Positions 26,741 through 36,580 are shown, numbered from the stretch's first letter. The stretch: DNA of 64,000 nt from Novosphingobium sp. PhB57 (GCF_004342985.1 NZ_SMBO01000003.1:549552-613551); one strand, 5' to 3'. Notes: a model not told the origin generated them from the letters alone. Numbers and translations are program-made.

Positions 26741-26893
26741 GTGGCTGACCTCTATCTCAAAGCTCTGGAGTCCGAACGCAGGAGCCTTTGGGCCGAATGC
26801 CGCCTGAAAGGCCTTCCGAAGGGCTCGCCCGAGCGGCTGCGGATCGACGAACTGGACAAGCTCCTGGCCGAACACAAGGCCCGCAAGGCCTGA
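26741..26893 (+). CDS. Small hypothetical protein downstream of rsgA
   Basis: A 50-residue predicted helical, charged protein (begins MADLYLKALESERRSLW after GTG initiation; ends ...LLAEHKARKA). The start is GTG at 26741 with AGGAG nine bases upstream, inside the end of rsgA. The five-base gap to rsgA implies an operon. Charge pattern and length suggest a helix-pair protein, but I do not know its function. Confidence 0.6.
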   Translation: MADLYLKALESERRSLWAECRLKGLPKGSPERLRIDELDKLLAEHKARKA

Positions 26894-26907
26894 AGACTTC
26901 GCCGGAG

Positions 26908-26925
26908 GATGCCCGCATGGGCATC
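26908..26925. terminator. Short hairpin between convergent genes
   Basis: GATGCCC pairs with GGGCATC around a GCAT loop, 15 bases after the small gene. There is no T run; this is a weak candidate. Confidence 0.25.
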
Positions 26926-27007
26926 GGACGGCGGCACTGCGAACTTCAAGCGCGCGCTCACGCCTGGATGCTGTCGCCAGCACCAGGCAAAGCGCGCAAG
27001 TCGCAGC

Positions 27008-27286
27008 CTAGTTCACGACGTGGATCTGTGCTGCCGGGGTGGTAATGAGTTCCACCGGATCTTCCGGGCGGCGGCTGTCGGCCGAAGCCATGATGGCGTC
27101 GTGCTCGGCAAAGACCCGCTCGATTTCTGCCCGCTTGTCGAAAATCATGCGGGCCACGCCGGCCGTCATGCCGCCTTCGTCTCCCACGCGCCCCAGAACG
27201 CCGGCCAGGTCTTCCAGCGTGGCCTTTTCCGCCGAGCCGTGAAGACCCCCCTTTGAATCACGATACGCAATGCATTCGTTTGCCAC
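27008..27286 (-). CDS. Small hypothetical protein
   Basis: A 92-residue soluble protein, GTG start with GGAG upstream (GGAGACTCGGTA before the GTG). Sequence features are a possible first beta segment (ECIAYRDSKGG) and a helical central part (LEDLAGVLGRVG...MIFDKRAEIERVFAEHDAIM). No family recognised. It stands alone between the rsgA unit and the SDR gene. Confidence 0.55.
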   Translation of the reverse strand: MANECIAYRDSKGGLHGSAEKATLEDLAGVLGRVGDEGGMTAGVARMIFDKRAEIERVFAEHDAIMASADSRRPEDPVELITTPAAQIHVVN

Positions 27287-27474
27287 TACCGAGTCTCCTC
27301 AACGTAACCAAGAATGCGCGCCTCGTGGAAGGGTTTCAATTGGGCTATCGGAGTAGGGGTAATTTGGTCTTGCGCATGAGGGAAAGCCGCAACGCGCAGA
27401 CGGACCGGACGAGGAAATACCCTCGCCCGGCCCCTATTGCTAAAGTGGCTGAAGCCTTTTCATCCCACTGACGA

Positions 27475-28188
27475 TCAAGCCCCGAAGCCGCCGTCGATGG
27501 TCTGCATGGAGCCGGTGATCATCGCCCCGTGCGGGCCGGCGACGAAGGCCGCGAGTTCGGCGATCTCGCTCGCATGGGCATGGCGCTTGATCGCCATGAA
27601 GCTATGCATGGTGGCTGCCATGGGTCCTTCGGCCGGGTTCATTTCGCTGTCGGTCGGGCCGGGCTGGATGCTGTTGACGGTGATGCCCCTGTCGCCGAAA
27701 TCGCGTGCCAGGCCGCGCACCATGCCCTGCATGGCCGCCTTGGTCAGGGCATAGGCCGCCCCGCCCGCGAAAGGCATGCGGTCTGCATTGACCGATCCGA
27801 TGACGATGATGCGGCCATCGGCGTTCATCCGGCGTCCCGCTTCCACGGCGGCGTGATAGGGCGCGCGAACATTGATGTCGATCATGCGGTCGACCGCGTC
27901 GGCATCGAGTTCCAGCGGATCGCCCAGCACCAGCGTGCCGGCATTGACGACCAGCACGTCCAGTGCGCCGCGTCCGGCCACGGTAGCGATCACTTCGCCG
28001 CGATCGGCGCTGTCGGCGCGGATCGCCACGGCGCCGGTTTCCGCTGCCAGGGCCTCGGCCGCTTCGCGCGAACCGGCGTAAGTGAAGGCGACATCGCCGC
28101 CACCGGCGGTGAACCGGCGGACGATCGCGGCGCCGATTCCGCGGCTGCCGCCGAGGATCAGGACGTTCTTGCCAGTGAATTCGTTCAT
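27475..28188 (-). CDS. Short-chain dehydrogenase/reductase
   Basis: A 237-residue NAD(P)-dependent oxidoreductase with Rossmann motif GGSRGIGAA near residue 12, NAG near 82 and the catalytic Tyr-x3-Lys in YALTK with an upstream Ser (GSVNADRM). The C-terminus (GSMQTIDGGFGA) is typical of classical SDRs. The ATG at 28188 has GGAGACAAGG upstream. It diverges from a LysR regulator gene, which probably controls it. Substrate unknown; annotation as FabG-like would be over-specific. Confidence 0.85.
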   Translation of the reverse strand: MNEFTGKNVLILGGSRGIGAAIVRRFTAGGGDVAFTYAGSREAAEALAAETGAVAIRADSADRGEVIATVAGRGALDVLVVNAGTLVLGDPLELDADAVDRMIDINVRAPYHAAVEAGRRMNADGRIIVIGSVNADRMPFAGGAAYALTKAAMQGMVRGLARDFGDRGITVNSIQPGPTDSEMNPAEGPMAATMHSFMAIKRHAHASEIAELAAFVAGPHGAMITGSMQTIDGGFGA

Positions 28189-28370
28189 GACCTTGTCTCC
28201 ATTCTCGTGGTTGTCTCTCAGGTTCTGGAACCAGATCCTGCCGGTGGGCCGCCTCCCCGGGAAGATCCCGGCAAGGTGGTTCGGCCCGCCCTCTGGACTT
28301 GTAGATGCCTTGCGGGCATCGTTCGAACTAGCCGGCAAATGCCGGAACTGGACGACGGGATTTCCGAACA

Positions 28371-29267
28371 ATGATGAAGTTCGACGGGATCGTGGCTTTC
28401 CTCACCACGGCCGACGCAGGATCCATCAGCGCGGCATCGCGGCGGCTTGGCCTGGCCAAGTCCGTGGTGAGCGAGCGGCTGGCCGAACTGGAGCGCTCGC
28501 TGGGCGCGACGCTCCTCCAACGTTCGACGCGCAAACTCTCCCTGACCAGCAGCGGCCAGACCTTCCTGCCCCGCGCCCGGCGAATCCTGCGCGAGGCGGA
28601 GGAAGCCGCCGCGGAACTGGCGGCCCGCAGCGGCAGACTGTCCGGCCCGCTCCGGCTTTCCGCCCCGGTCGGCTTCGGCATCCTGCATCTGGGTCCCGCA
28701 CTCGCGCGATTTCTTGGCGAATATCCCGATATCGAGGTGTCGTTGGAGCTTGATGACGGCTTCGTCGATGCGGCGAGCGACGGCTTCGATGCCGTGTTGC
28801 GGCACGGTGCGGTGGGCGATGGCCGCCTGATCGCCCGCCGCCTGGCCGCCAGCCGGCGCCTGCTGGTCGCCTCCCCCGCATATCTCGAGCGGGAGGGCCG
28901 GCCCGCCTCGCTGGCGGAACTGGAGCGCCACCGCGGCATCCTCTATTCGAACAGGTCAGGCGACTGGCGCTTCGCCACGGAGACGGGATGGTCCGTGATC
29001 CGCCCGAATGCAGGGCTCCGCGTCAATAACGGACTGGTCATGCGCGATGCCGCCGCAGCGGGCCTCGGCATCGCCCTGCTGCCCAGCTTCTTCGTGCACG
29101 ACGCCGTCCGCAGCGGAACCCTGGAAGAGATCGACATCGGGCTTCAGGCCGAGGGCGCGGAATTGTTCCTTGCCTATCCCCGCGACCACGGCGCCGCCCC
29201 CAAGATCCGCGCCCTGGCCGAAAGCCTGCGCCGCAGCTTCGGCGATCCACCCTACTGGGAATCGTGA
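28371..29267 (+). CDS. LysR family transcriptional regulator
   Basis: A 298-residue regulator with N-terminal helix-turn-helix (about 1-60, SISAASRRLGLAKSVVSERLAELE) and an effector domain of the LysR type from about 90. The 182-base divergent region with the SDR gene is the obvious target, the common arrangement for this subfamily, which often regulates adjacent SDR genes. The effector is unknown. Confidence 0.88.
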   Translation: MMKFDGIVAFLTTADAGSISAASRRLGLAKSVVSERLAELERSLGATLLQRSTRKLSLTSSGQTFLPRARRILREAEEAAAELAARSGRLSGPLRLSAPVGFGILHLGPALARFLGEYPDIEVSLELDDGFVDAASDGFDAVLRHGAVGDGRLIARRLAASRRLLVASPAYLEREGRPASLAELERHRGILYSNRSGDWRFATETGWSVIRPNAGLRVNNGLVMRDAAAAGLGIALLPSFFVHDAVRSGTLEEIDIGLQAEGAELFLAYPRDHGAAPKIRALAESLRRSFGDPPYWES

Positions 29268-29294
29268 CCGCGCCGCCCTGCGCGGGCGATCCTT

Positions 29295-31163
29295 TCAGGG
29301 GATCCAGCGGTATCGCGGTCTTGCGGTGACTTCCGGGACGGGCGCGGAAAGATTCGCGCCGTGCCCTGGATCCTTGACGCTCTCGGGATCGACGAAGCCG
29401 TAGAACACCCCGCTGGAGGCTGAACCGCCGCGCTGCTCGACATCGCCAAGGTTCTGCGCCGTTCCCGAAAGAACGATGCCCTTCTCGTACTCCCCTATGC
29501 CCAGCATCGCGGTGGCGGCGCGGGCCTTGTCCTTCAGCACGGTGTCGCCGCGCAGCACCGTGATGCCCGAAACCACCGCCTCGTCCCTTACTTGCGCCTT
29601 GTCGAGCACGACGGCGTGATCCTCGATCCGCGCCTTGCCGGAAACGGTGCCGGAAACCACGCGGGCATACGGGCCGACATAAGCGCCCGGCGCCACCGTG
29701 GCGGCGGGGCCGACCCAGCCGCCGCCGTTCGCGTGCCGGTGGCCGCCCGGGATCGGCTCCGGCGCGCCGGCCTGCCAGCGGTCGGGCATCGCGCCCTCGA
29801 ACTGGACCATCCAGGGATAGCGATAGATCGCGTAATAGGGCTGGTCCCAGCGGATCTTCTGCATCCGCGAAGGGGTAGCCATGACGACGAGGTAGAGGCC
29901 GGTGTCGCCCGCCTGAACAGCCATCGCAGCCGCGCCCTTTGCGCCGCTCTGCAAGGGGGAGTACCGGCTCTTGCCGTCCGCCCCCACCGCGACGACACCC
30001 CAGCGCCAGTCGGATGCGGGCGGCGGGATCGTTTCCGGCTCGTCCGCCAGCCCCGGCAGCGCGTTTGTCGCGCTGGCTTGCTGGACGATACCCCGGAACG
30101 TCACGGTCACCCGCGCGCTGCCGGGATCGGGATGCAGCCTGACCACATTGTAGCCCCAGCGCTGCGGCGCCCACATGTCCGGCACGGCGAAGCGGCGGCG
30201 GCGCAGGTCCACCGGATCGAGCACTGTCGCGGAGAGAATGCCGGCGTCGGTCGTCTGCTCGTAAGTCCCGTAATTCCGGCGAAAAACCGCGCCCTGGTCG
30301 CTGCCATCGGGGTTGGTGTAATCCCAATTGGCGTTCCGCAGCGCCCAGTTCCCGAACACGTCGTTAAGCTGCGCCTGCGTCCAGTTCCGGCTCGCCTGGA
30401 GGACGGAGAAGGGATCGGCAGTGAGACGCGCGGGGTCGTCCTTGCCGGGGGCGGTCCGCCAGATCGCGTTGACCGCCTCGAAGCCATATGTGTCCTTGAG
30501 GTATTCGAAGAACTGCCAATTGCAATAACGGCTGCGGGTGGAGCCGTAATAGAGGTGCGGATATTGCTTGAGCAGCACCGAGCAATGCGTGTTTTCGCGG
30601 AATTCGGGCAGTTGCACCGTCATCCAGTTGGCATGGCTCTCGAACATCCAGCCGGTGTAGGGCGAATCCATCAGGCGGCCGGTGGCGGCCTGAAGCGCAT
30701 GCGTCAGTTCATGGGCAAGACCGAAGCGGTCCTTGAGGGCACCCGGATCGATCCACATGCCCATGTGGCCCAGCTCATCGGCGCCGCCGGTAAGGCCGTA
30801 ACCCACGCCGATATAGGCGTTGACCTTGAACTTGCCCGCAGAGTCGCAATGCGGCTCGGGAAATTTCAGAGTGCCGAGGAAATAGTCCCAGACATATTCC
30901 AGATGCTTCGCGGCAGCCCTGGCCACTTCGGGGTCGACCGTGCCCGCCTTCCAGTGAAGCGCGAAATGCGGGCTTTCCATCTGGAGCGGCAGCGCGGAAT
31001 TCGCCGCGTCCGAAGGATCGGTGGCGGCCACCTTCCAGTCCCCGGCCACGCAGGCCGCACTCGGTGTGGAGCCGGTGACCGGGGAGGCAAGCACCGGCGC
31101 TGGCGGGAAGGCCCCTCCCGAAAGAAGAACAGCCAGCACCGAAGCCTGAAGCAGGACTTTCAT
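29295..31163 (-). CDS. Zincin-like metalloprotease domain fused to a C-terminal hexapeptide-repeat helix
   Basis: A secreted 622-residue protein. Signal peptide about 1-26; a DUF6055-like region with HELTH near residue 150 (HExxH zinc motif) and a downstream ESHANW that may supply a further ligand. A beta-rich middle part follows. From about 480 to 560 there are repeats such as VGPAATVAPGAYVGPYARV and KARIEDHAVVLDKAQVRDEAVV, the pattern of a left-handed beta-helix. It is the last of three genes on this strand (S9 peptidase, DUF5695, this), separated by two bases. A role in trimming proteins or glycoproteins outside the cytoplasm is inferred. Confidence 0.72.
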   Translation of the reverse strand: MKVLLQASVLAVLLSGGAFPPAPVLASPVTGSTPSAACVAGDWKVAATDPSDAANSALPLQMESPHFALHWKAGTVDPEVARAAAKHLEYVWDYFLGTLKFPEPHCDSAGKFKVNAYIGVGYGLTGGADELGHMGMWIDPGALKDRFGLAHELTHALQAATGRLMDSPYTGWMFESHANWMTVQLPEFRENTHCSVLLKQYPHLYYGSTRSRYCNWQFFEYLKDTYGFEAVNAIWRTAPGKDDPARLTADPFSVLQASRNWTQAQLNDVFGNWALRNANWDYTNPDGSDQGAVFRRNYGTYEQTTDAGILSATVLDPVDLRRRRFAVPDMWAPQRWGYNVVRLHPDPGSARVTVTFRGIVQQASATNALPGLADEPETIPPPASDWRWGVVAVGADGKSRYSPLQSGAKGAAAMAVQAGDTGLYLVVMATPSRMQKIRWDQPYYAIYRYPWMVQFEGAMPDRWQAGAPEPIPGGHRHANGGGWVGPAATVAPGAYVGPYARVVSGTVSGKARIEDHAVVLDKAQVRDEAVVSGITVLRGDTVLKDKARAATAMLGIGEYEKGIVLSGTAQNLGDVEQRGGSASSGVFYGFVDPESVKDPGHGANLSAPVPEVTARPRYRWIP

Positions 31164-31165
31164 CG

Positions 31166-33955
31166 TCAGCGCGGGCTTAGCGTGACGGTGGTTTCCGCAT
31201 CGCCCAGCGCGATCGCAAAGCCGCCGCGATCGGCGGTTCCGGTGTCCGCGGCGTAAGTCTTGCCGCCAGCCGTGGTCGTCTCGAACAGGAGACGCGCGCG
31301 CGGGGCGATCGCCGTGGCCGGATCGAGCTTCAGCACGACCTTGCCGGTCTTCGCGTCATAATCGGCGCTCTTGATGCGGCCCGATTCCAGTGTGATCCAG
31401 AGGCCTGCCGGGGCGATGAAGAGGCGGCGGCGGGCTCCGTCCTTCGGTTCGACATGAACCCGGGCGCCCTTAGCCGTCAGTTCGCCGCCGAAGCCCAGCC
31501 AGCCGAACTGCGGATCGTCGACCATGTAAGTCGCCGAGGTGATGGCGTGGCCGTAGAAGCCCATGCCGTAGTCGCCGGTGATGGCGTCCCACTTCATCAT
31601 GTCGGGCCAGGAGTGGAAGGCGGCCGAGCCGAAGCCCTGCTGGTCGATATTGGTCACGCCGCCCATCATGCCGCCGTAGGCGACGCGCAGGAGGTGCAGG
31701 TCAGTGGGATTCTGGCGATAGGCGTCGAACAGCGGCACTGCGTTCAGCGCGGAACCGTAGTGGTGGATCTGACGCTCGATGCGCGAGACCTTGCCGCCAT
31801 AGAGGAAGTCCCAGTAGCGGCGGGCATTGCCGTTGTAGCCCCAGCTCGGAATGGTCGGATCGTAGGCGAGGATGACCTCGCGCGTTTCGTCCGCCTGGGG
31901 CTGATAGCCGAAATAGCGCATCCAAGCGTAGACTTCGGGCTGGCCGGTGGAATCCCAGGCCATCTCGCTGCCGAACGGGAACTTGAGCGTGCGCCAGTGG
32001 TCGGCGCGGCCCTTCATCAGGCCCTCCATTTCCGTGGCTTCGGCACTCAGGCCCTCGCGCTTGAGATCCTTGAGGATGTCGATGAAGACATCGCCCTCCA
32101 TCTGCCCGAACTGCGCATAGTACGGTGCATCGCGCATCATCGCCACGGACGTGCGGTAGGCCCACTCCAGGTAGAACTTCCAATCGTGCTGCTTGACCAG
32201 GCCCTGGTTGTCACGCGCAAGGCGGTAGAGCACCCAGTGGCCGATGGCGACATGCGGATAGTTGTAGGAGCGGCCGAGATCGTCCGAATCCTTCTTCGAC
32301 CATGCCGTCCAGCTCTTCCAGTCGATCTTGGGATCGTAGTAGTTCGGGAACTCGACCGGATCGTAGTAGAAGATGCTCTTCTTCACCGCGCCCGCCTGCG
32401 GGCCATCCTCGACCTGCAGGGTGCCGAGCACGGTCTCGTTGACGAGGCGCTCCAGCTTGGCGACTTCCTCGGCATTGGGATTGTCGAGCTGCTTCATCAT
32501 CGCGGCAACCCACGAACCGGCACCGCCCTCGTCACTCATTCCGGACACCCAGACGCGGCCATCCTGCGTGAGGATCCTGTTGTCCTCGCGGTCGTAGGAA
32601 AGGATCGCAGGGCTGCGGTGGAAGGGATCGCCCTTGCCCTCGAACCATTGGTCGGTGGTGGTGAAGTGGCCGATGTCCGCCATCACCTGTTCAAGCGGCT
32701 TGGTGATGTAGTAGCTGACCGTCTGCTTCTGGCCATCGGCATAAGTCACGGTCAGCCGCGCTTGGCCCCAGCCGGAAGCCTTGACCTGATAGCGGGACCA
32801 TCCCCCCCCGTTCTTGTAGGTGCCGCTCTTCCCGGCGATCGCGGTGAGCGCGCCTTCGGGGAACGATTCGATCTTCGCCACTTTGCTCGGCGTCTTGAGG
32901 AACAGGCTGGCGGTCTGGTCGGTCGGCACGACATAGCCGGGAATGCCCACCGCGACCGGGCGCTTGTTCGCCACCAGCGTGTCCTCGATCTTGCGGATAT
33001 CGGGGGCAGTCACGAAGCGGAGGCCGATCGTGCGGCTTTCACCCGGAGCAAGCGTGATGCTGGTCGGCGCGTTCCACTGCTGGCCGGCCTTGGCCCATTC
33101 CTTCTCGGCGAAGCCCTTGCTGGCCACCGTCCAGTCGTAGAACCCTTCCGAGACCTGGCTGCGCTGGCTCTTGTCAGTGAAGATGTCGCCATTCCTGGCG
33201 GCGCGCGCCTCGATGATCGGGCGATAGGCTTCGAGCGGGGTGCCCTTCTCGGGCAGCACCAGCAGCGCCGGTCCCTGTCCGTTGAGGCGCGTGACCTGAA
33301 GATAGCCTGCGTCTCGGCCTATGTAGGGATCGACGAAGCTCGCCTCGGCATGGGCCTGGTCCAGATCGCGGTCGAGGATGATGTTGTCGAACACCATCGG
33401 CATGCCCAGGCCGCCGATCTCGACCGCGGCGCTGCTGGTGTTGACCAGGGTGAAGCGCATGGCGAGCACGCCCGCCTCGTTCACCCAGCGGCGCTCGACG
33501 CGCAGCGGCATTGCCCCGCCATTTCCGGAGGTGCCCATCGACGCGGTGATGTCGGCGGCGGCAAGCACGTCCTTGCCGCCCGGCAGCGCCGCGATCTGCT
33601 GGCGCGCATGGGCGGAAGAATAGTCCTGCCACTCGGAACCCGCCGTCTTGAGGCGGATGTGGATGTCGCCGATGTGGACGTAGCCGTCGCTTGCACGTTC
33701 GGCCTCGCGGCCGGCCGGCACGAAGTCGAAGGCGGTGTCACCCTTGGGCGAGAGATGGGCCAGCGTCTGGGTATCCGCACGCAAGGCGAGATCGAAGGTT
33801 GCCGTCTCCATCTCGGTCTTGCGGATCGGGGGGAATACCTTCTTCGGCTTCGGCGCCTCGCCCTCCTCCGCATGAGCGATGCTCGTGGGCAACGCCGCCG
33901 GCAGAGTGCCGAGCACCAGGGCAATGAGCGGAAGGGGCTTCAGGAGACGCTTCAT
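31166..33955 (-). CDS. DUF5695-type secreted protein, probable carbohydrate-active enzyme
   Basis: A 929-residue protein with a signal peptide (ATG at 33955 with AAGGA upstream; ends AHA). An N-terminal beta-sandwich region resembles those of carbohydrate-active enzymes. The C-terminal half is rich in helices and Trp/Tyr (WKFYLEWAYRTSVAMMRD, YAWMRYFGYQ, WGYNGNARRYWDF), compatible with an (alpha/alpha)6 barrel. I believe this is the DUF5695 family, often found with GH43 enzymes; this is from memory. Catalytic residues cannot be named safely. It follows the S9 peptidase gene after 19 bases. Confidence 0.65.
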   Translation of the reverse strand: MKRLLKPLPLIALVLGTLPAALPTSIAHAEEGEAPKPKKVFPPIRKTEMETATFDLALRADTQTLAHLSPKGDTAFDFVPAGREAERASDGYVHIGDIHIRLKTAGSEWQDYSSAHARQQIAALPGGKDVLAAADITASMGTSGNGGAMPLRVERRWVNEAGVLAMRFTLVNTSSAAVEIGGLGMPMVFDNIILDRDLDQAHAEASFVDPYIGRDAGYLQVTRLNGQGPALLVLPEKGTPLEAYRPIIEARAARNGDIFTDKSQRSQVSEGFYDWTVASKGFAEKEWAKAGQQWNAPTSITLAPGESRTIGLRFVTAPDIRKIEDTLVANKRPVAVGIPGYVVPTDQTASLFLKTPSKVAKIESFPEGALTAIAGKSGTYKNGGGWSRYQVKASGWGQARLTVTYADGQKQTVSYYITKPLEQVMADIGHFTTTDQWFEGKGDPFHRSPAILSYDREDNRILTQDGRVWVSGMSDEGGAGSWVAAMMKQLDNPNAEEVAKLERLVNETVLGTLQVEDGPQAGAVKKSIFYYDPVEFPNYYDPKIDWKSWTAWSKKDSDDLGRSYNYPHVAIGHWVLYRLARDNQGLVKQHDWKFYLEWAYRTSVAMMRDAPYYAQFGQMEGDVFIDILKDLKREGLSAEATEMEGLMKGRADHWRTLKFPFGSEMAWDSTGQPEVYAWMRYFGYQPQADETREVILAYDPTIPSWGYNGNARRYWDFLYGGKVSRIERQIHHYGSALNAVPLFDAYRQNPTDLHLLRVAYGGMMGGVTNIDQQGFGSAAFHSWPDMMKWDAITGDYGMGFYGHAITSATYMVDDPQFGWLGFGGELTAKGARVHVEPKDGARRRLFIAPAGLWITLESGRIKSADYDAKTGKVVLKLDPATAIAPRARLLFETTTAGGKTYAADTGTADRGGFAIALGDAETTVTLSPR

Positions 33956-33974
33956 TTCTGATCCTTGAAGGAAA

Positions 33975-36413
33975 TTAGTGGGCGGCCGTGGCGACGGCGG
34001 GCTTGGCCGGCTGTACCGGGCCGAGTGCAGGCGGCGTTTCGCCGAGCAGGTACTGGGTGAAATAGTCGCGCAGCTTCTTCCAGAAGAAGGGCCGGTAGAC
34101 GTTGTGCGTGGCATTGGGCATCACGATGAGATCGACGTCCCTCCCGGCATCCATCAGCGCCTTGGCGAGCCGGTAGCTCTCGGTGATGGGCACGTTGTCG
34201 TCGATGTCGCCGTGGACGAGCAGCAGGTGGCCCTTGAGCTGGCCCGCTACCGCCATGTTCGAATTGCGCTCCCAGGTCGCCTCGTCGGCATAGCCCATCG
34301 AGACTTCCGGCCACCAGGTCTTGTCGAGGCGCAAGTCGTGGTTGCCCGAGGAGGCGACGCCCACCTTGAAGAAGTCCGGGCGGCGCAGCACGAAGCGTGC
34401 GGTGTCATACCCCCCGGCCGAACCGCCGAACACGCCCACGCGTTTCACGTCCATATAGGGGTATTTCGCGGCCATCTGGCGGATCAGCGCGATGTGATCG
34501 TCCAGCCCCACCTCACCGAGGTTCTGGAAGGCAGGCAGGCGGAACTTCTGTCCGCGCCGCGAGGTGCCGGTGCCGTCGATCATCACGACGATCGCGCCGA
34601 TCTGCGCCACGCTGTTGCCGGCCACGCGCCGCGCATCGCTCCAGGTGGCAGGCACATCCGTGGTGGTGGGGCCGGTGTAGACGTTGTCGATCACCGGGTA
34701 GCTGCGGCCGGGATCGAAATGCGCCGGGCGGTAGATCATGCCGTAGATCGGCGTCGTGCCGTCCGCGGCAACACCCTTGAACGGTTCGGGCGGGGTGTAG
34801 CCGGTGCCGCGCAGCCGGCTGTCGTCCGCCCGCGCCAGTTCCTTGACGATCCGCCCGGTCGCGCCTTCGCGCAGCACCGCGCGCGTGGGCGTTGTCGGGC
34901 TCGACATCTGATCGACGATCCATTTGCCATCGGGCGAGACCTGGGCATTGTGATCGAGCGGCTCGGGCGTGAGTTGGGTGAGTTCGCCGCCCGCGATCGG
35001 AACCCGGTACAGCGCGCGCCAATAGGGATTGCGCGCCCCTTCGCCCGACGCTTCTCCCGCCCCTTCTCCCGATGCTTCGCGGCCAACGCCGGTGACGACC
35101 AGCGACGCCTTGTCCTCCGCCACATTATCGACGGTGAGCACTTCCCAGGCCCCGGTGGTCAGCGCCTTCCCGCCATCCGGACCGAGGTCTGGCGTGACGA
35201 GGTAAAGCTGCGCCCAGCCGGTCCGCTCGGAGATCGAGAGTTCGCCGCCCAGTTCGGGCGCGGGGAAGATCATGCTCGAAGTCACGGTGACGACCGGCTT
35301 CACCGCCTCGTGCACGACGATCCGGGCCACGCCGGTCTGCGGATCGGCGAGGTAGACGGCCTGCTGCCCGTAGCCGCGTTCGGTCCAGAGCGCGCGGACT
35401 TTGCCGTCCAGCCAGCCCATGTCCGGCGGCGCGGGGTAGAGAAGCGATTCCGCCGGCATCTGGATCGGCACGATCTGCGCCTTGCCCTTGCGCAGGGCCT
35501 GCCTGACATCCACCACGAAGCGCGTCGCCTGCGGCAGCTTCTCGGCCCCCGCCAGCGGATAGACGTAGCTGAAGCTGCGCGGGTAGAAACTGCCGGGCGG
35601 ATTCTGCTGGGTGATCGAAAGCTTCTTCACCGCACGCGTGTCGAGCCGCCAGCTCAGCAGGTAGCGGCCATCCGGAGACCACTGCGCCGATACCGGCATG
35701 GCCGGTTCCTCGGTCCCTTCGCGCAGGATATCGGACAATTCCGGGATCGAGCGGCCATAGGGCTGCTCCCGCGTACCGTCCGTGGTGAGGGCCACTTCGC
35801 GGCCGCTGGCGATATCCACGGCGTAGAGATTGAAATCCCGGGCGACGATCTTCGTCTTGCCGTCCGGCGAAGCAAGATCCATCTCGCGATGATCCGCCGC
35901 TTCGACCTGCAGGGCCTTGCCCGCCGCATCCAGGCTCCAGAGCGCGCCGTCGAAGGCGCGGAACCGCACTTCGCCCTGCGCGGGATCGTAGTCGACATCG
36001 GCGATCCGGGCATCGTCGATCGAGACCGGAGCGCCCTTGGCAGCGGCCAGCGCCGCCAGCAGCGCGGCGGTCGAGGTGATCTCCCGGCTCTGCTGGCTGG
36101 CAAGGTCCAGCAAGTGGTAACGCTGCTCCAGCCGGTTGCCGGTGCGGTAGAACAACCCGCCCTCCACGAAGCGAGGCGCGACATCGGCATTGTCGATGAG
36201 GTCGCCCAGCGCGCTGCCCAGGTATTTCTCGGCATCGGCATAACGCGCGTCGATGCTGGGGACGGCTGCGGCCGCGCCGCGCGTATCGCGCGCTTCGGCC
36301 GTGACCGTGAGCATCGGCACCGCCCAGGCCAGGGCAACGAGGCTGATCGATTTCGCGAAAGGTAAGGTCGAAGCACGCACGGCTGAAATCGCTCGGTTGT
36401 TTCGGAAGACCAT
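33975..36413 (-). CDS. S9 family prolyl oligopeptidase, DPP-IV type
   Basis: An exported serine peptidase of 812 residues. An N-terminal signal segment (FAKSISLVALAWAVPMLTV) is followed by a beta-propeller domain and a C-terminal alpha/beta hydrolase. Catalytic residues: Ser in GGSAGG near 668, Asp in HGDIDDN near 736, His in ATHNVY near 771. The propeller contains DPP_IV_N-like blades. The ATG at 36413 was preferred (GGAGG ten bases upstream). It shares a divergent 167-base promoter region with the GH43 gene, which carries the repeated TACGATAT motif. Confidence 0.88.
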   Translation of the reverse strand: MVFRNNRAISAVRASTLPFAKSISLVALAWAVPMLTVTAEARDTRGAAAAVPSIDARYADAEKYLGSALGDLIDNADVAPRFVEGGLFYRTGNRLEQRYHLLDLASQQSREITSTAALLAALAAAKGAPVSIDDARIADVDYDPAQGEVRFRAFDGALWSLDAAGKALQVEAADHREMDLASPDGKTKIVARDFNLYAVDIASGREVALTTDGTREQPYGRSIPELSDILREGTEEPAMPVSAQWSPDGRYLLSWRLDTRAVKKLSITQQNPPGSFYPRSFSYVYPLAGAEKLPQATRFVVDVRQALRKGKAQIVPIQMPAESLLYPAPPDMGWLDGKVRALWTERGYGQQAVYLADPQTGVARIVVHEAVKPVVTVTSSMIFPAPELGGELSISERTGWAQLYLVTPDLGPDGGKALTTGAWEVLTVDNVAEDKASLVVTGVGREASGEGAGEASGEGARNPYWRALYRVPIAGGELTQLTPEPLDHNAQVSPDGKWIVDQMSSPTTPTRAVLREGATGRIVKELARADDSRLRGTGYTPPEPFKGVAADGTTPIYGMIYRPAHFDPGRSYPVIDNVYTGPTTTDVPATWSDARRVAGNSVAQIGAIVVMIDGTGTSRRGQKFRLPAFQNLGEVGLDDHIALIRQMAAKYPYMDVKRVGVFGGSAGGYDTARFVLRRPDFFKVGVASSGNHDLRLDKTWWPEVSMGYADEATWERNSNMAVAGQLKGHLLLVHGDIDDNVPITESYRLAKALMDAGRDVDLIVMPNATHNVYRPFFWKKLRDYFTQYLLGETPPALGPVQPAKPAVATAAH

Positions 36414-36451
36414 CGTGTCATGACCTCCGGCCAATCGATAATCAAGGAAAA

Positions 36452-36462
36452 TATACGATATA
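36452..36462. promoter_or_regulatory. TATACGATATA element, S9 side
   Basis: A copy of a TATACGATAT core, 38 bases upstream of the S9 peptidase gene, within an AT-rich stretch that contrasts with the surrounding GC-rich DNA. Related copies occur at 36.55 and 38.42 kb. Confidence 0.4.
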
Positions 36463-36552
36463 TAATCAGTTTTGTCTTAATGCGCTGTTTGATAGCGCTA
36501 CCCCAGAACTTGCGCAGGAACCTATTGACTGAAAGCCAGGAACGCCTCCACT

Positions 36553-36568
36553 GTATACGATATTCGAT
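36553..36568. promoter_or_regulatory. GTATACGATATTCGAT element, GH43 side
   Basis: TACGATATTCG at 36556-36566 is the reverse complement of the core of the palindrome at 38406-38418. It ends 12 bases before the GH43 start codon and overlaps the region just upstream of the ribosome binding site, consistent with a repressor site. Confidence 0.5.
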
Positions 36569-36580
36569 AGGAGTATCAGC

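Noticed and set aside
31454..33961. An 835-codon open frame on the plus strand opposite the DUF5695 gene
   Set aside because: It is antisense to a gene with a signal peptide and a good ribosome binding site, has a His/Arg/Asp-rich composition typical of reverse-frame reading in high-GC DNA, and shows no domain.
33978..36365. A 795-codon open frame opposite the S9 peptidase
   Set aside because: The minus-strand frame has the complete Ser-Asp-His catalytic set; the plus frame is rich in Arg/His/Gly and is a shadow.
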